Shown here: positions 8,534 to 17,447 of the stretch, one piece after another
Numbering within the stretch: position 1 is the stretch's first letter
Layout: each line of letters starts with the position of its first letter
Source of the DNA: Candidatus Bathyarchaeia archaeon
Lineage (GTDB): Archaea > Thermoproteota > Bathyarchaeia > Bathyarchaeales > DTEX01
Direction: 5' to 3'
DNA length: 64,000 nucleotides
NCBI GenBank assembly: GCA_038882715.1
Contig: JAVZNR010000007.1
Location: 1 to 64,000 of the forward strand
Made by a program: the position numbers and the translations under genes
Notes under the pieces: model-generated
What the model was told of the DNA's origin: nothing
Databases searched by the model: none
What the model saw: only the letters and a program-made list of their open reading frames with translations

Positions 8534-11500
8534 TTATGCCCCAGCAAGAAACTTTGATAGGTTAGACTGCCTGACGCTTCTGCCGCTCTCAAAAAGCGAA
8601 TTGATCTCCTCCTCAATCAGGGTTAAACGCTGAGCGTAATACTCAGACATGCCATACTTTTTGACTAGGCGCCAAGCATCCTCCAAATACTTTTCTATCG
8701 TACCCCTATGCACAGTTAACGTTAATTCACCGCCACATTCCAAGCATACGCCTTTAAGCGGAATCCTCCTAAAGCGTTTATTACATCTTTTGCAGCGGAA
8801 ACTTTGCGTTGCGAAGGCTCTTAGGTTTCCAGATATGTCGCGGATAAAATGGGTGTTTAAAACTATTTCCGCGACAATGTGGGCGTCGACAGCCTTAATT
8901 TTCTCCGCTAACCCCAGCTGCGCGTTCAGTTTATCGCTCATGCGTTTTAAGGTTTTATATACGCTCTCCCTGTTTCCAGATTCTATGTTTGATGTTGGCA
9001 CAGTGAACATAAAGCCTTGAAGACGCGATTCAGAGTTAAATCTATGCTTAACTATATCTATTATGGGCAGCAAATCCCTAGCTGGCCGGCATTTAATGGT
9101 CTCCTCATAAAACTCTAAAGGATATTTGTCCGCAACATCAAACTCGTGAGCCTGCCTCTGAACGTCTTCCGGCATAACTATGCGGATTATGAAGAGCGGG
9201 GAATCCATTATTCCACCTATCTGGTCTGGAAGATACTCCCTTGAGAAGTTCAATAAGGCATCTAAAGCAATCATTATGCTGTCTTCATCACCATCACAGT
9301 CTCTCCGCTTAGCCGAATGCCAGAATGGGTGAGCGAAACAGACATTAAGCTTCGTGAAACCTATCACCCTACCTAAAACTCCGGCACATGTGTGTGGCGC
9401 TAAACCTATTATCAGCTGGCCGACCAAATCCTGGGGCCTATCTATCCCGTAGAATGGTGGAAGCCCATAAACCTTCTCGAGGAGCTCATCGATAAATTTT
9501 GTTATGGCCACTAGGTATTCAGCGCTCTTCCAAGGAATCACAACATCTTGAACTTTAAGCTCACATATCTGATCCGGATCTTTCAGCGGATCGCCCAAAT
9601 AATCATGCGTGTAGCCTAACTCCCTCAGCTTTTCCACGGAAACCCCTATCTCCGAGGGCTTGAAATGGGTTAACGGCGCATTGGTTGCGTCAAACCTCAC
9701 CGTGCCATCCTTATAAACTGAGAGGCCGTATTTGGCTCGCAGTATCCCCTTCTCGATTGGCTCAGGTATCTTGGTTTTATTTGTTAAACCTCTTACACCT
9801 TTAACCTGCTCAGGCCTATAGCCAACCCGCCGGCAGGCTTCATCTATCAGATCTCTAATGGAGATTATTTGGTGGCAGAAGCTTCTCGCTTCAACCCCGC
9901 ATACCGGGCATTCTTCCTTTTCGATCTCTCTACCACATTTCGGGCAGATAAACCTGAGATTTGTCTCCGAACCGCAGTTCGAACATATCCTCTTAAAAGT
10001 TACGGTCTGACATCTGGGGCAAATCCGGCTGATTATCTCAACCCTAATCGCACCCTTCTCATAAGCCTTCATTAAGTCTCTCTGCGCCCCACCACTTAAA
10101 CCGACGGGAAACAGTACGTGCACCGGAGGCTTCATTTCTCGCTCCTTGGCTTTCTCCGGCCGCCCAACCCTAGCCCCTATAAACGAGCCGGCTTTATCCC
10201 TGAAAGTTAAGCCGCTGAGACGCGATAAATTCTCTAGGACCGATAAGTTTTCAGAGACTTCGGATTGGCTATTATCTAATCCAAGTGAGGTCGCGAAGGC
10301 ATGTGCGTCGCAGCCCTCAATAATAATGCTTTTACCAATAACTTTATGTGGGATGCATATGTCTTCAAGAGCCGCCTTAACCTTTGAGTCATAGCCGCCG
10401 CGTATCTCAACTATCAGTTCTCCTTCACGCCTAATGTTTGAGCTTAAAAGCCAAGCTCGAACCTTCCTAAGAGCCTCTACATTTATGCTAGACCAAAAGT
10501 AGGTGTAAGATGGGTGAAAAGGAACTCCCAGCATTCTGCTCAGCAAGATAGCTTCTTGGACGCTAGGCTTATTGTTGAATGGGTCGCCCAAGTAAGATTT
10601 TAGTGAAGAGGGTGAAATCCCAGCTTTTAAAGCAGCCTCCTCAACGCTGCCGTTAAATCCCTCAACGATAGATTTCCTAAGATCCTCCCGCCAGAATTCT
10701 TCGCAGTATCCGGAAGGTAGAAGAGCCTTATTATTATACAGGAAATCGCCGAAACTTATGAGGATGTCGCCCAAAAAGAGGATTTTTTCAGCATCACTCT
10801 TAACTAGATCTACGTTCTCATAGGAGACTTTAACCACAGACCCGCCCCTCAACTTAACAATCGGAGGCTCAATGTAGTCTACGGGCATTACAATACCAGA
10901 TTTGCCAGGGGTTTCAACCTTTAGCTGTGTTCCACCAGCTAAGAAATTCTGTAGGATCGTCATGGTCAGCGGATGAACCCCGACCGCTGAAAGCCCAGTG
11001 TTTCTCGACCTACCATACCGAAGCCTAAAACCCCCTCTCCTCGACGGGAAACATAATATTGGTCTCCCGGCCGGAACCTCCTCCATGAAGCCGGCTGAAG
11101 ATTTACCCTTCTCCTTATTAACAATCTCCTTAATTTCTCTAAGCCACTCCCAGCCTTTGATTCCAAGATCCTCAACGACAGCTAAGACTTTTGAAGCCCT
11201 CCCAATAATGCCATCATTCACAACTCTAAGCGCCCCGCCGCGGACTCGATTAGTCTCTACGCGCGGCAGATTGCGATGCGACGATACCTCAACAGGGTCA
11301 GAGGGCGTTCCAGTAATCTCAACCGGAACTCGCTCAAGCGCAAACCTTAACTGTTCATCTGAAACGCTGTATTGGAAGCGCCCAACCTCCCGCTCATAGA
11401 GCCTCAGCTCCTCGATGAAGCGCTCTATCTCCTCTCTAGTTGGCTTGTAGCGATCCAAGCTTAGCAGCTGACGAACAAAGTCCGCGATGACCGGTGTCAG

Positions 11501-11983
11501 AGCCGCCTCGGTTCCGCCAGCTGAGCGTATCGGCCCAGCGAAGTATATGGCTAAGTATCTTGATCCATCAGTATTCGTCTTTATCGCCACTTTAGCTATG
11601 CCTTCGGAGTAGACGGCTGCCGTGACCCCTTCGGTCAATATGGCCAGAGCCGTTCTTATGGCTAAATCCGCGGCCTTCTCGTCGCTTAAATGCCCAAATT
11701 TTCCGCAGACAATCTCCTCAGATATCTTGAACGCCGCCCTTTCTCTGGACATGATTTTTAGGAGCTCTCTTATCCTTTCAGCGATTCCATGAAGCCCGAT
11801 AAACCCTTCCACTAGGCTTGCTAGATCGCTCGCCATCTCTATCTCAGGGTAAGATTTTGGATCAATCCCTTTAGCTCTGGCTTTCCTCGCGATTTCATAG
11901 ATCTCTTCCAGCGATTTAGACAGGTTTAGGAAGTATTCCCTATACTCTTCACTTATCTTACATTCGGCTTCCATAGCTACCAA
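8534..11983 (-). CDS. polC: DNA polymerase D large (catalytic) subunit DP2
   Basis: The catalytic subunit of the archaeal D-family replicative DNA polymerase, 1,149 aa and without an intein. The N-terminal part includes YFAGPIRSAGGTEAA. Zinc-ribbon cysteines cluster at about 650-700 (CPRC, CSNCGS, CPKCG, CPVCG). The catalytic acidic motif DCDGDED lies near residue 895. A second zinc ribbon (CKRCNKR...CLECGG) is near the C-terminus. The tail QSNLSKFL (1139-1146) matches a PCNA-interacting peptide. The start is TTG 11983 or ATG 11974. It follows a small Cys-rich gene by 2 bp, suggesting one transcript with GGGP synthase and Elf1. The small subunit lies at 17,448. PolD is absent from classical Crenarchaeota. 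Confidence 0.95.
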   Translation of the reverse strand: MVAMEAECKISEEYREYFLNLSKSLEEIYEIARKARAKGIDPKSYPEIEMASDLASLVEGFIGLHGIAERIRELLKIMSRERAAFKISEEIVCGKFGHLSDEKAADLAIRTALAILTEGVTAAVYSEGIAKVAIKTNTDGSRYLAIYFAGPIRSAGGTEAALTPVIADFVRQLLSLDRYKPTREEIERFIEELRLYEREVGRFQYSVSDEQLRFALERVPVEITGTPSDPVEVSSHRNLPRVETNRVRGGALRVVNDGIIGRASKVLAVVEDLGIKGWEWLREIKEIVNKEKGKSSAGFMEEVPAGRPILCFPSRRGGFRLRYGRSRNTGLSAVGVHPLTMTILQNFLAGGTQLKVETPGKSGIVMPVDYIEPPIVKLRGGSVVKVSYENVDLVKSDAEKILFLGDILISFGDFLYNNKALLPSGYCEEFWREDLRKSIVEGFNGSVEEAALKAGISPSSLKSYLGDPFNNKPSVQEAILLSRMLGVPFHPSYTYFWSSINVEALRKVRAWLLSSNIRREGELIVEIRGGYDSKVKAALEDICIPHKVIGKSIIIEGCDAHAFATSLGLDNSQSEVSENLSVLENLSRLSGLTFRDKAGSFIGARVGRPEKAKEREMKPPVHVLFPVGLSGGAQRDLMKAYEKGAIRVEIISRICPRCQTVTFKRICSNCGSETNLRFICPKCGREIEKEECPVCGVEARSFCHQIISIRDLIDEACRRVGYRPEQVKGVRGLTNKTKIPEPIEKGILRAKYGLSVYKDGTVRFDATNAPLTHFKPSEIGVSVEKLRELGYTHDYLGDPLKDPDQICELKVQDVVIPWKSAEYLVAITKFIDELLEKVYGLPPFYGIDRPQDLVGQLIIGLAPHTCAGVLGRVIGFTKLNVCFAHPFWHSAKRRDCDGDEDSIMIALDALLNFSREYLPDQIGGIMDSPLFIIRIVMPEDVQRQAHEFDVADKYPLEFYEETIKCRPARDLLPIIDIVKHRFNSESRLQGFMFTVPTSNIESGNRESVYKTLKRMSDKLNAQLGLAEKIKAVDAHIVAEIVLNTHFIRDISGNLRAFATQSFRCKRCNKRFRRIPLKGVCLECGGELTLTVHRGTIEKYLEDAWRLVKKYGMSEYYAQRLTLIEEEINSLFESGRSVRQSNLSKFLAGA

Positions 11984-11985
11984 CG

Positions 11986-12297
11986 CTATTCGACGTGGAT
12001 TCTACAGAGAATTATAGCATTCCACTTCTCAATAGGCCGCCCCATAACCCTCTCATAAGTTTTTTCAGCAATACCCTTTCTTCTATCAACGCAAGCCTTA
12101 CATTTACTATGTCTCATATCGGATGGCCCATCACATTGACCGCAATTAAGAAGCAATGATTCACCTAATCCTCTTAGGGTCGCCCAAGCATATTCTCGCT
12201 CATCATACTCCGGTTCAAAGTCAGGCCAGATCTCATAAATATCGTTCCGCCCTAAAGCCTTCTTAAGAGCTTCAAAATAATGTTCGAAAGCCGTCAA
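11986..12297 (-). CDS. Cys-rich hypothetical protein between GGGP synthase and PolD
   Basis: A 103-aa protein that I do not recognise. The middle carries a compact cysteine cluster, CGQCDG followed by CKACVDRRKG, which looks like a zinc- or iron-binding knuckle. The rest is mixed helix. It sits 2 bp from both neighbours (GGGP synthase upstream, DP2 downstream), so it is in the same transcription unit. That hints at conservation as a unit but does not reveal a role. Confidence 0.6.
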   Translation of the reverse strand: MTAFEHYFEALKKALGRNDIYEIWPDFEPEYDEREYAWATLRGLGESLLLNCGQCDGPSDMRHSKCKACVDRRKGIAEKTYERVMGRPIEKWNAIILCRIHVE

Positions 12298-12299
12298 CT

Positions 12300-13079
12300 C
12301 TAAACCCCCTTAAACCTGCTTTTAGCCCCCCTTCTCACACCCTCAATTATTTCAGTAATCTTGGACTTAATTTCTTCTATTCCGCTACTTTCGAGCACTG
12401 TGCCAGTAACCACCATATCGGCGCCCGCCCTAACTGCGCGCTCAGCTTGGGCGCCCGTTTTTATTCCCCCACCTACAATTATCTTTATATCAACAGCTTC
12501 CCTAGTCATCCTAATCATTTCGGGGGGGACGGGACGACTGGCCCCTGACCCGGCTTCCAGGTAAACAAACCGCATCCCGAGAAACTGAGCGGCCAAAGCA
12601 TGAGCTACAGCGAGCTCAGGCTTATTATATGGGATGGGGCAGGCTTTACCGATGACGCCTGCGGATCCTCCCTCACCAATAATTATGTATCCGAGCGGTA
12701 TGGCTTCTAGGCCTATCTTTTTGATTAATGGTGCAGCGAGCGTTTGTGCGCCAAGTATAAAGTAGGGGTCGGCTGAATTTAATAGAGACATGAACCATAC
12801 TGCGTCGGCATACTCGCTGATTCCAGTCACATTATTTGGGAATAATATAACTGGAATCTTCACAGATTTTTTAACCGCTTTTGTGATATTATTAAGCAAG
12901 TCTATTGACGCGAGGGTTGTGCCCCCAATCATTATTGCTGAGGAACCGGATGCCTCACTTTCCCGCGAGAGCAAAGCGGCGAACTCAGGGGTTACTTTCT
13001 CCGGGTCTATAAGCGTCATGTGAATTGCCTTTTCATTTTCAATTCGTTTCACTATGTACTCTTCAACCTTACCAACCAT
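12300..13079 (-). CDS. Geranylgeranylglyceryl phosphate synthase
   Basis: A TIM-barrel prenyltransferase that joins geranylgeranyl diphosphate to sn-glycerol-1-phosphate, the first committed step of archaeal ether lipids. Signature elements are HMTLIDPEK at strand 1, IMIGGTT, FPNNVTGIS, YLEAGSGA and IIVGGGI, with VTGTVLE at the last phosphate loop. The family consensus begins near KVEEYIVKRIE, so I place the start at ATG 13079, which has GGAGTGA just before it. An upstream ATG at 13112 would overlap the Elf1 gene by 20 bp. The gene is translationally linked to its neighbours. Confidence 0.9.
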   Translation of the reverse strand: MVGKVEEYIVKRIENEKAIHMTLIDPEKVTPEFAALLSRESEASGSSAIMIGGTTLASIDLLNNITKAVKKSVKIPVILFPNNVTGISEYADAVWFMSLLNSADPYFILGAQTLAAPLIKKIGLEAIPLGYIIIGEGGSAGVIGKACPIPYNKPELAVAHALAAQFLGMRFVYLEAGSGASRPVPPEMIRMTREAVDIKIIVGGGIKTGAQAERAVRAGADMVVTGTVLESSGIEEIKSKITEIIEGVRRGAKSRFKGV

Positions 13080-13092
13080 CTTCACTCCAACC

Positions 13093-13335
13093 TTAGGATC
13101 CATAAAACTCATCTATAAACTGACAATAAACATCGACTTCTTTAAAGAAAGGTTTCACCTGAAGTTCCTTCGTGAACCCGCAGCTTACATTGCCGCACTT
13201 AACTATCGCTCTTCTTCCCTCTTCGCTCTCCGTTATCTCAATTCTTATGGATTCTTGGCTACATTTGGGGCACAGGAAAACCTTCGGCAGTTTTTTCTTC
13301 GGTATTCGAATCACTTTTCTCCGTCTTCTTCCCAT
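13093..13335 (-). CDS. Archaeal Elf1-like transcription elongation factor
   Basis: An 80-aa protein with the basic N-terminus [15 protein letters not shown] and a four-cysteine zinc ribbon (CPKC...CGNVSC), followed by a short acidic-aromatic tail. Length, basic start and zinc ribbon match the eukaryotic-like Elf1 elongation factor family found in many TACK and Asgard archaea. It heads the likely Elf1-GGGP synthase-Cys-rich-DP2 transcription unit. Confidence 0.75.
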   Translation of the reverse strand: MGRRRRKVIRIPKKKLPKVFLCPKCSQESIRIEITESEEGRRAIVKCGNVSCGFTKELQVKPFFKEVDVYCQFIDEFYGS

Positions 13336-13509
13336 ATTGGACCCAACGCAATTAAAACATAAAATTATTAGGATGTTTCCGCTCTTAAAGATTTAGGAGC
13401 TATCTCGTGATCCTAGACGCTAAGCAGCTCATCACAGATAGCCCCGTCAAATGGAGACCCAAAAATTTAACTTGTAGACAAAAATGTATTCAATTGGAGG
13501 AAAAAACTC

Positions 13510-14004
13510 TTGATAGATCCAAAAGTAAAAGAGGAGATCCAAAGATGGCTTACAGGCCTAAATAATGACCCGATTTTTAAAATACTACTCAAAAACAGCA
13601 ATTTAACCAAAGCGCAGGCAGAAACATTTCTAATAGACATTTTGGCTGAAAAAATAGTCGATAAAAAAATAGTTTACGAGGATAAAGCGAAGCTAAGGCT
13701 CATAAAATCCGGCGTAAGTCGCGGGGCCTTCAATAGAACCTTAGCGCAGGCAAGAAAAAATATAATCAGATCCATTTATACAGTGATTCTTTTAGGCTAT
13801 CTGGGAGTCTTCGAGGACGCACGCCTTGAACCTTATATTGAAATCTCAAGCAAAATACGCGCCTACAGCGAGAAATATAAGGAGCTATGGGAAATGAGAC
13901 GGGTAAGCGAGGAGCAGATCAGAATACTGCAAACCCTTCAAAATGAGATAGAGAAAGGTTTATCTACGCTCTCAAAAGCAAGGGCGCTCTCGGGAAGAAC
14001 GTGA
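13510..14004 (+). CDS. Conserved-looking hypothetical protein next to the origin region
   Basis: 164 aa, starting at TTG 13510, which has a good GGAGGA ribbon-binding signal (ribosome-binding site) about 8 nt upstream. The N-terminal two thirds are helical and basic, with a possible helix-turn-helix around SRGAFNRTLAQARKNI. The C-terminal 45 residues are a coiled coil. I do not recognise the family. The stop codon lies inside the first GTGATGTCAC site of a cluster of palindromes. Its place beside origin-side genes makes DNA binding plausible but unproven. Confidence 0.55.
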   Translation: MIDPKVKEEIQRWLTGLNNDPIFKILLKNSNLTKAQAETFLIDILAEKIVDKKIVYEDKAKLRLIKSGVSRGAFNRTLAQARKNIIRSIYTVILLGYLGVFEDARLEPYIEISSKIRAYSEKYKELWEMRRVSEEQIRILQTLQNEIEKGLSTLSKARALSGRT

Positions 14005-14275
14005 TGTCACAAAATCACATCACGTAACATCACACTCTTGAAGAAGATACCTTGTTAGTAGAGGCAAAAATCTGAGGGCTAAGCGATCTCTCCACCAGGT
14101 GAGAGAACCTTTCCTAGGTCAATTTCACATCTTTTAGCCTAGTGGGTCACCACGAACTAGATATGTTTCCATATGAAAAATGTATGTTAAAGAAACGAAA
14201 GTATTTTAAGAGACATGTGATCATAATGTGATCAGGTTGTGATTAGTTTGCATCACGTGATTTGTGATGTCACGA
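14001..14275. promoter_or_regulatory. Cluster of GTGAT/ATCAC palindromic half-sites
   Basis: GTGATGTCAC occurs at 14001-14010 and again within 14264-14273, and the perfect palindrome ATCACGTGAT is at 14252-14261. Further GTGAT or ATCAC half-sites lie at about 14015-14035 and 14216-14243. The sites bracket the 283-bp gap between two small genes and overlap the start region of the membrane wHTH gene. They look like operators for a dimeric regulator, possibly one encoded next door. Between them (about 14040-14200) I see nothing else clear. Confidence 0.5.
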
Positions 14276-14287
14276 AGGGGTGACGTC

Positions 14288-14986
14288 ATGGAGATCACGA
14301 TACTAATAATCTACACGATCATATTTTGTATTTCCTCCGTATCCCTACTGATCTATTTTAAGAAGCTAAGAAGCGAGCTTTTGAAACATAAGGACATGAA
14401 AAAATTGTTTGAAGACATAATCTTCAGCTTCAACAAGGATCTCCAAAAGATTGAGAGAAGGCTTCAGGAGGTTGCTGAGAACTATGGGAAAATTTCCGTT
14501 GATAGAGAGAAGCAATTAGAATCATTGATTTTAGGCCTTAGGGAAAGAGTCGAGAGCCTATCTGAACGCTGTGAGAAGATGGCCGCGGAATATGGGGGCC
14601 TAAAAGAGAAGATTGAGGATTTAGCGGCCAAATATAATAGTTTGTTGGAGAGAGTGGATAAAATTGAGAGAGATAGTGGGTTAGAAAAAGCTGGGAAAGA
14701 GCCTGATGCAACTAACCTATCCGCATTGCTTCCAATAGAAGATAAAGACAAGGTCTTAACCTCATTGACTGAGACGGAGCTGAAGGTCTTAGAAATTTTG
14801 GCGGAGGAGGGGGAAAAAACCGTCTCTGAGATAAAAGATCGGATCAAGCTGACTAGGGAGCATACTGCGCGCTTAATGAAGAGCCTATATGCGCGTGGTT
14901 ATGTGGAGAGGAGAGAAGATAGAATACCATACGTATATAAATTGAAGAGGGAGATGGAGAACATTTTAAAGAAAGGGAAAACTTAG
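14288..14986 (+). CDS. Membrane-anchored coiled-coil protein with C-terminal winged helix
   Basis: About 232 aa from ATG 14288, which has AGGGGTGA directly upstream (earlier in-frame GTG 14264 and ATG 14267 lie inside operator-like repeats). The order is one N-terminal transmembrane helix (about residues 2-24), a long charged coiled coil (about 30-135), a short linker, then a winged-helix domain (LTETELKVLEILAEEG...SEIKDRIKLTREHTARLMKSLYARGYVERR). It may tether DNA to the membrane or be a membrane-bound MarR-like regulator. It faces a second wHTH gene with a 4-bp overlap. Confidence 0.65.
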   Translation: MEITILIIYTIIFCISSVSLLIYFKKLRSELLKHKDMKKLFEDIIFSFNKDLQKIERRLQEVAENYGKISVDREKQLESLILGLRERVESLSERCEKMAAEYGGLKEKIEDLAAKYNSLLERVDKIERDSGLEKAGKEPDATNLSALLPIEDKDKVLTSLTETELKVLEILAEEGEKTVSEIKDRIKLTREHTARLMKSLYARGYVERREDRIPYVYKLKREMENILKKGKT

Positions 14987-15396
14987 CCCTTAAAAGGCTT
15001 TATAATCTCTCTTAATTCCTGTGATACGAGCTTGAAGAAGATTCTATTCTCGTCTTTCTTTTTTATAAGTACCCCTCTTTCCGCAAGCCTTGAAAGATAG
15101 GTTGAGATAGCGCTTAAACTAATTGATTCGCTGGTTTCCTTTTCATACACATCTTGAGCGTCCCTAGCCGAGAACCACGATATCGGGAAATTCTTTTTCA
15201 CTACAAAGAGCACTTTCTCGATTTTCGAGAGATCCTGTGAAAAAGTGGATGGTTCAGCTACGGGTATGCCTCCAAGCAGCTCAATTATGTCGAAAATTTT
15301 TTGAGCCTTTTCTTTCGTAACTCTACCCTCAAAACTAATCGTGTAACGGTTCCCAGATTCATCGTAAACTTCGACTTTCATCTTTCTTACGGGCAA
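14983..15396 (-). CDS. Winged-helix-like hypothetical protein, origin-proximal
   Basis: 137 aa. The N-terminus is a short beta-rich segment (KVEVYDESGNRYTISFEG). The C-terminal half reads as a winged helix (DAQDVYEKETSESISLSA then ISTYLSRLAERGVLIKKK). The start is TTG 15396, supported by GGTGGA 7-12 nt upstream; ATG 15381 is the alternative. It is transcribed away from the AT-rich origin region and converges on the membrane wHTH gene with a 4-bp overlap. It may regulate or bind the adjacent origin; that is inference from position only. Confidence 0.6.
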   Translation of the reverse strand: MPVRKMKVEVYDESGNRYTISFEGRVTKEKAQKIFDIIELLGGIPVAEPSTFSQDLSKIEKVLFVVKKNFPISWFSARDAQDVYEKETSESISLSAISTYLSRLAERGVLIKKKDENRIFFKLVSQELREIIKPFKG

Positions 15397-15597
15397 TTAT
15401 TCTTCCACCAATGCTCCCGCCATCATTAACAATTATCACTTCACAAGTTATAAATTATTTGGTTAACATCTAGAAAAGAAAAGAGAAAAATTATTCTTAA
15501 TTTTTGAAAAAGAGAAAAATTTGCAATTTTTCTGGTTAACAAGGTTAACATTGAGAATTTTTCTTCAAAAGCGAGAAAAACAAAAATTTTTGTTATT

Positions 15598-15619
15598 TTC
15601 CACTGGAAAGGGAGGGGTG
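15598..15619 (+). promoter_or_regulatory. ORB-like site 1
   Basis: TTCCACTGGAAA followed by GGGAGGGGTG. The dyad part (15597-15609) is a perfect TTTCCA/TGGAAA palindrome and matches the archaeal mini-ORB core bound by Orc1/Cdc6. The G-string follows on the plus strand. Confidence 0.7.
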
Positions 15620-15773
15620 ACTCATTTAACAAAAAATGGTGTGTTAAATCGCTGAAATTGTTTAGAAGATTTAAAATTATGGTTATAGTAGCGGAGATTT
15701 AACGGGCAGTTCACATCTTTGTTAAAGATATTTAATAGAATTTTTCTTTCTATCCATAAGAAGTATCGCCCAG

Positions 15774-15794
15774 ACCCCTATTTTTCCATTGGAA
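15774..15794 (-). promoter_or_regulatory. ORB-like site 2 (inverted)
   Basis: Read on the minus strand: TTCCAATGGAAA, then AATAGGGGT. It has the same spacing between dyad and G-string as sites 1 and 3, and the opposite orientation. Confidence 0.65.
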
Positions 15795-16037
15795 AATCGT
15801 TAATGGAAATTAAAGTAACTTGTTTTCTTGACAATTTTGAGCACTAATCTATTCTTCGTCATGTCTCCGATATAGATAGGTGGTTATCATATTATGTAGA
15901 GATATCTTAAAATGTTTTGTTGACATTATACAGAATATTGTATAGATTTCATTAAATATCAATTCTCCCCATTAAAAATGGGAGACTGTTTTTCTTAAAG
16001 AAAAAAAAGAAAAAATAAAAAGAATCTATGAGACTGT

Positions 16038-16059
16038 TTCCAGTAGAAATATAGGGGTG
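16038..16059 (+). promoter_or_regulatory. ORB-like site 3
   Basis: TTCCAGTAGAAA, then TATAGGGGTG. The dyad has one mismatch. The G-string sits at the same distance as in sites 1 and 2. It lies 124 bp upstream of the orc1/cdc6 start and could also serve in autoregulation. Confidence 0.65.
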
Positions 16060-16182
16060 GGCCCCGTTTTCCTTTAATGCTTTTCATATTCCTATCTAGT
16101 TTTTTGTACAGAGACCTTTAATCGCTCACCCTTAAACATTTTAAGTAAAAACGAGACATTTCTCTTAGCTGAGGTTCAGCGG

Positions 16183-17430
16183 ATGGATCGAGAAAATATT
16201 TTAGATGAGGTATTTGCGCATTTCCTTAAGGGTTCAAAGATTTTCAAGAATAGAGAGGTCTTAAGGCACGATTACGTTCCAGATAACCTTCCACATAGAA
16301 GAGAGGAGATCCTCCATTTAGGCGAGATAACTGCTCCAGCTTTAAGGGGTTCACCCTGCTCTAATGTCTTTATTTACGGTAAAACTGGCACTGGAAAGAC
16401 GGCAGTTGTCAAGTTTGTGCTAAATAAACTTACTCAAAAAGCTGAGGAAGTCGGTTCACCGGTTAAAGTCTGCTTCGTGAATTGCCGGCTCGCAGGGACA
16501 GAGTATAGGGTTTTAGCAGCCCTATGCTCAAGCATTAATGTCAGGGTTCCCTTTACAGGCCTTGCTGTCGGCGAAATATTTGATAGATTTAAAAAGAATC
16601 TGGAGTCTCAAGGCATAATTTTCATAGTTGCTCTAGATGAAATCGATGCTCTTGTAAAGATTCGCGGCGACGCACTGCTATATGAGCTTACAAGAATAAA
16701 TGAAAGTTTAAGGCAGAGCAAAGTCTCAATAGTGGGCATATCTAATGACTTAAAATTTAAAGATTTTCTTGACCCAAGAGTTTTAAGCACGTTAAGCGAG
16801 GAAGAGATGGTTTTCAAGCCCTATACTGCTGAGGAGCTTCAAGATATACTTATGGAAAGAGCTAAAATGGCATTTTATGATGGGGTTTTATCTGAAGGAG
16901 CCCTTAAGCTCTGCGCTGCCTTAGCGGCTTCTGAGCATGGCGATGCTAGAAGGGCTCTCGACCTCTTGCGGGTTGCTGGCGAAATAGCTGAGAGGAGAGG
17001 CGACAGGAAGATTGCTGAGGAGCACGTGCGGGAGGCTCAAGAGAGGATAGAGCATGATCAGGTTTACGAGAGCATAAAGAGCTTGCCGACGCACTCAAAA
17101 ATTGTTCTTTTAAGCGTGTATTTTCTTAACAAGGTTGATCCCAACCGCTCAGTTACAGGGGACATATATAATCTTTACCTAGAACTTTGTGAACAGATAG
17201 GGATAACCCCATTAACGCAAAGAAGGGTTAGTGGGCTAATAAATGAGCTAGATGTTATGGGGCTCCTAAACTCGAGAGTCGTCAGCCTTGGGCGGTATGG
17301 GCGAACAAAGAAAATAAGTTTAGGTATTCCACGTAAAATCATATTTGATGTTTTTTCTGAAGATGATAGGTTCAGAAGCTTAATGAGCTATAAGTCAAAA
17401 TATTTGTCCCAACAGCTGGACAACGCTTAA
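16183..17430 (+). CDS. cdc6: Orc1/Cdc6 replication initiator
   Basis: An AAA+ initiator that binds origin recognition boxes and loads the MCM helicase. 415 aa, the usual length. Walker A GKTGTGKT is at about residues 66-73 and Walker B VALDEIDAL at about 150. Sensor 1 follows (GISNDLKF), and sensor 2 lies in the lid region (HGDARRALDLLR). The C-terminal third (about 300-400) is a winged-helix DNA-binding domain (LTQRRVSGLINELDVMG). The candidate origin lies immediately upstream. It converges on the PolD small-subunit gene. Confidence 0.95.
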   Translation: MDRENILDEVFAHFLKGSKIFKNREVLRHDYVPDNLPHRREEILHLGEITAPALRGSPCSNVFIYGKTGTGKTAVVKFVLNKLTQKAEEVGSPVKVCFVNCRLAGTEYRVLAALCSSINVRVPFTGLAVGEIFDRFKKNLESQGIIFIVALDEIDALVKIRGDALLYELTRINESLRQSKVSIVGISNDLKFKDFLDPRVLSTLSEEEMVFKPYTAEELQDILMERAKMAFYDGVLSEGALKLCAALAASEHGDARRALDLLRVAGEIAERRGDRKIAEEHVREAQERIEHDQVYESIKSLPTHSKIVLLSVYFLNKVDPNRSVTGDIYNLYLELCEQIGITPLTQRRVSGLINELDVMGLLNSRVVSLGRYGRTKKISLGIPRKIIFDVFSEDDRFRSLMSYKSKYLSQQLDNA

Positions 17431-17447
17431 ACGTTTTTCTCCCACCC

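Larger units (their letters stand above)
15397..16182. other. Candidate chromosomal replication origin (oriC)
   Basis: A 786-bp gene-free, very AT-rich region directly upstream of orc1/cdc6. It contains three sites resembling archaeal origin recognition boxes, each a TTCCAnTrGAAA dyad followed at the same distance by a GGGGT string (15598-15619 plus, 15774-15794 minus, 16038-16059 plus). There are also purine-rich AGAGAAAAATT repeats suited to duplex unwinding (15478-15520), and three GGTTAAC elements (15461-15467, 15534-15540, 15543-15549). Initiator gene, oppositely oriented ORBs and an AT-rich core together match known archaeal origins. Functionality is inferred. Confidence 0.75.

Noticed and set aside
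8534-11983. Intein in PolD large subunit
   Set aside because: The length is normal, and the catalytic DCDGDED region runs uninterrupted.
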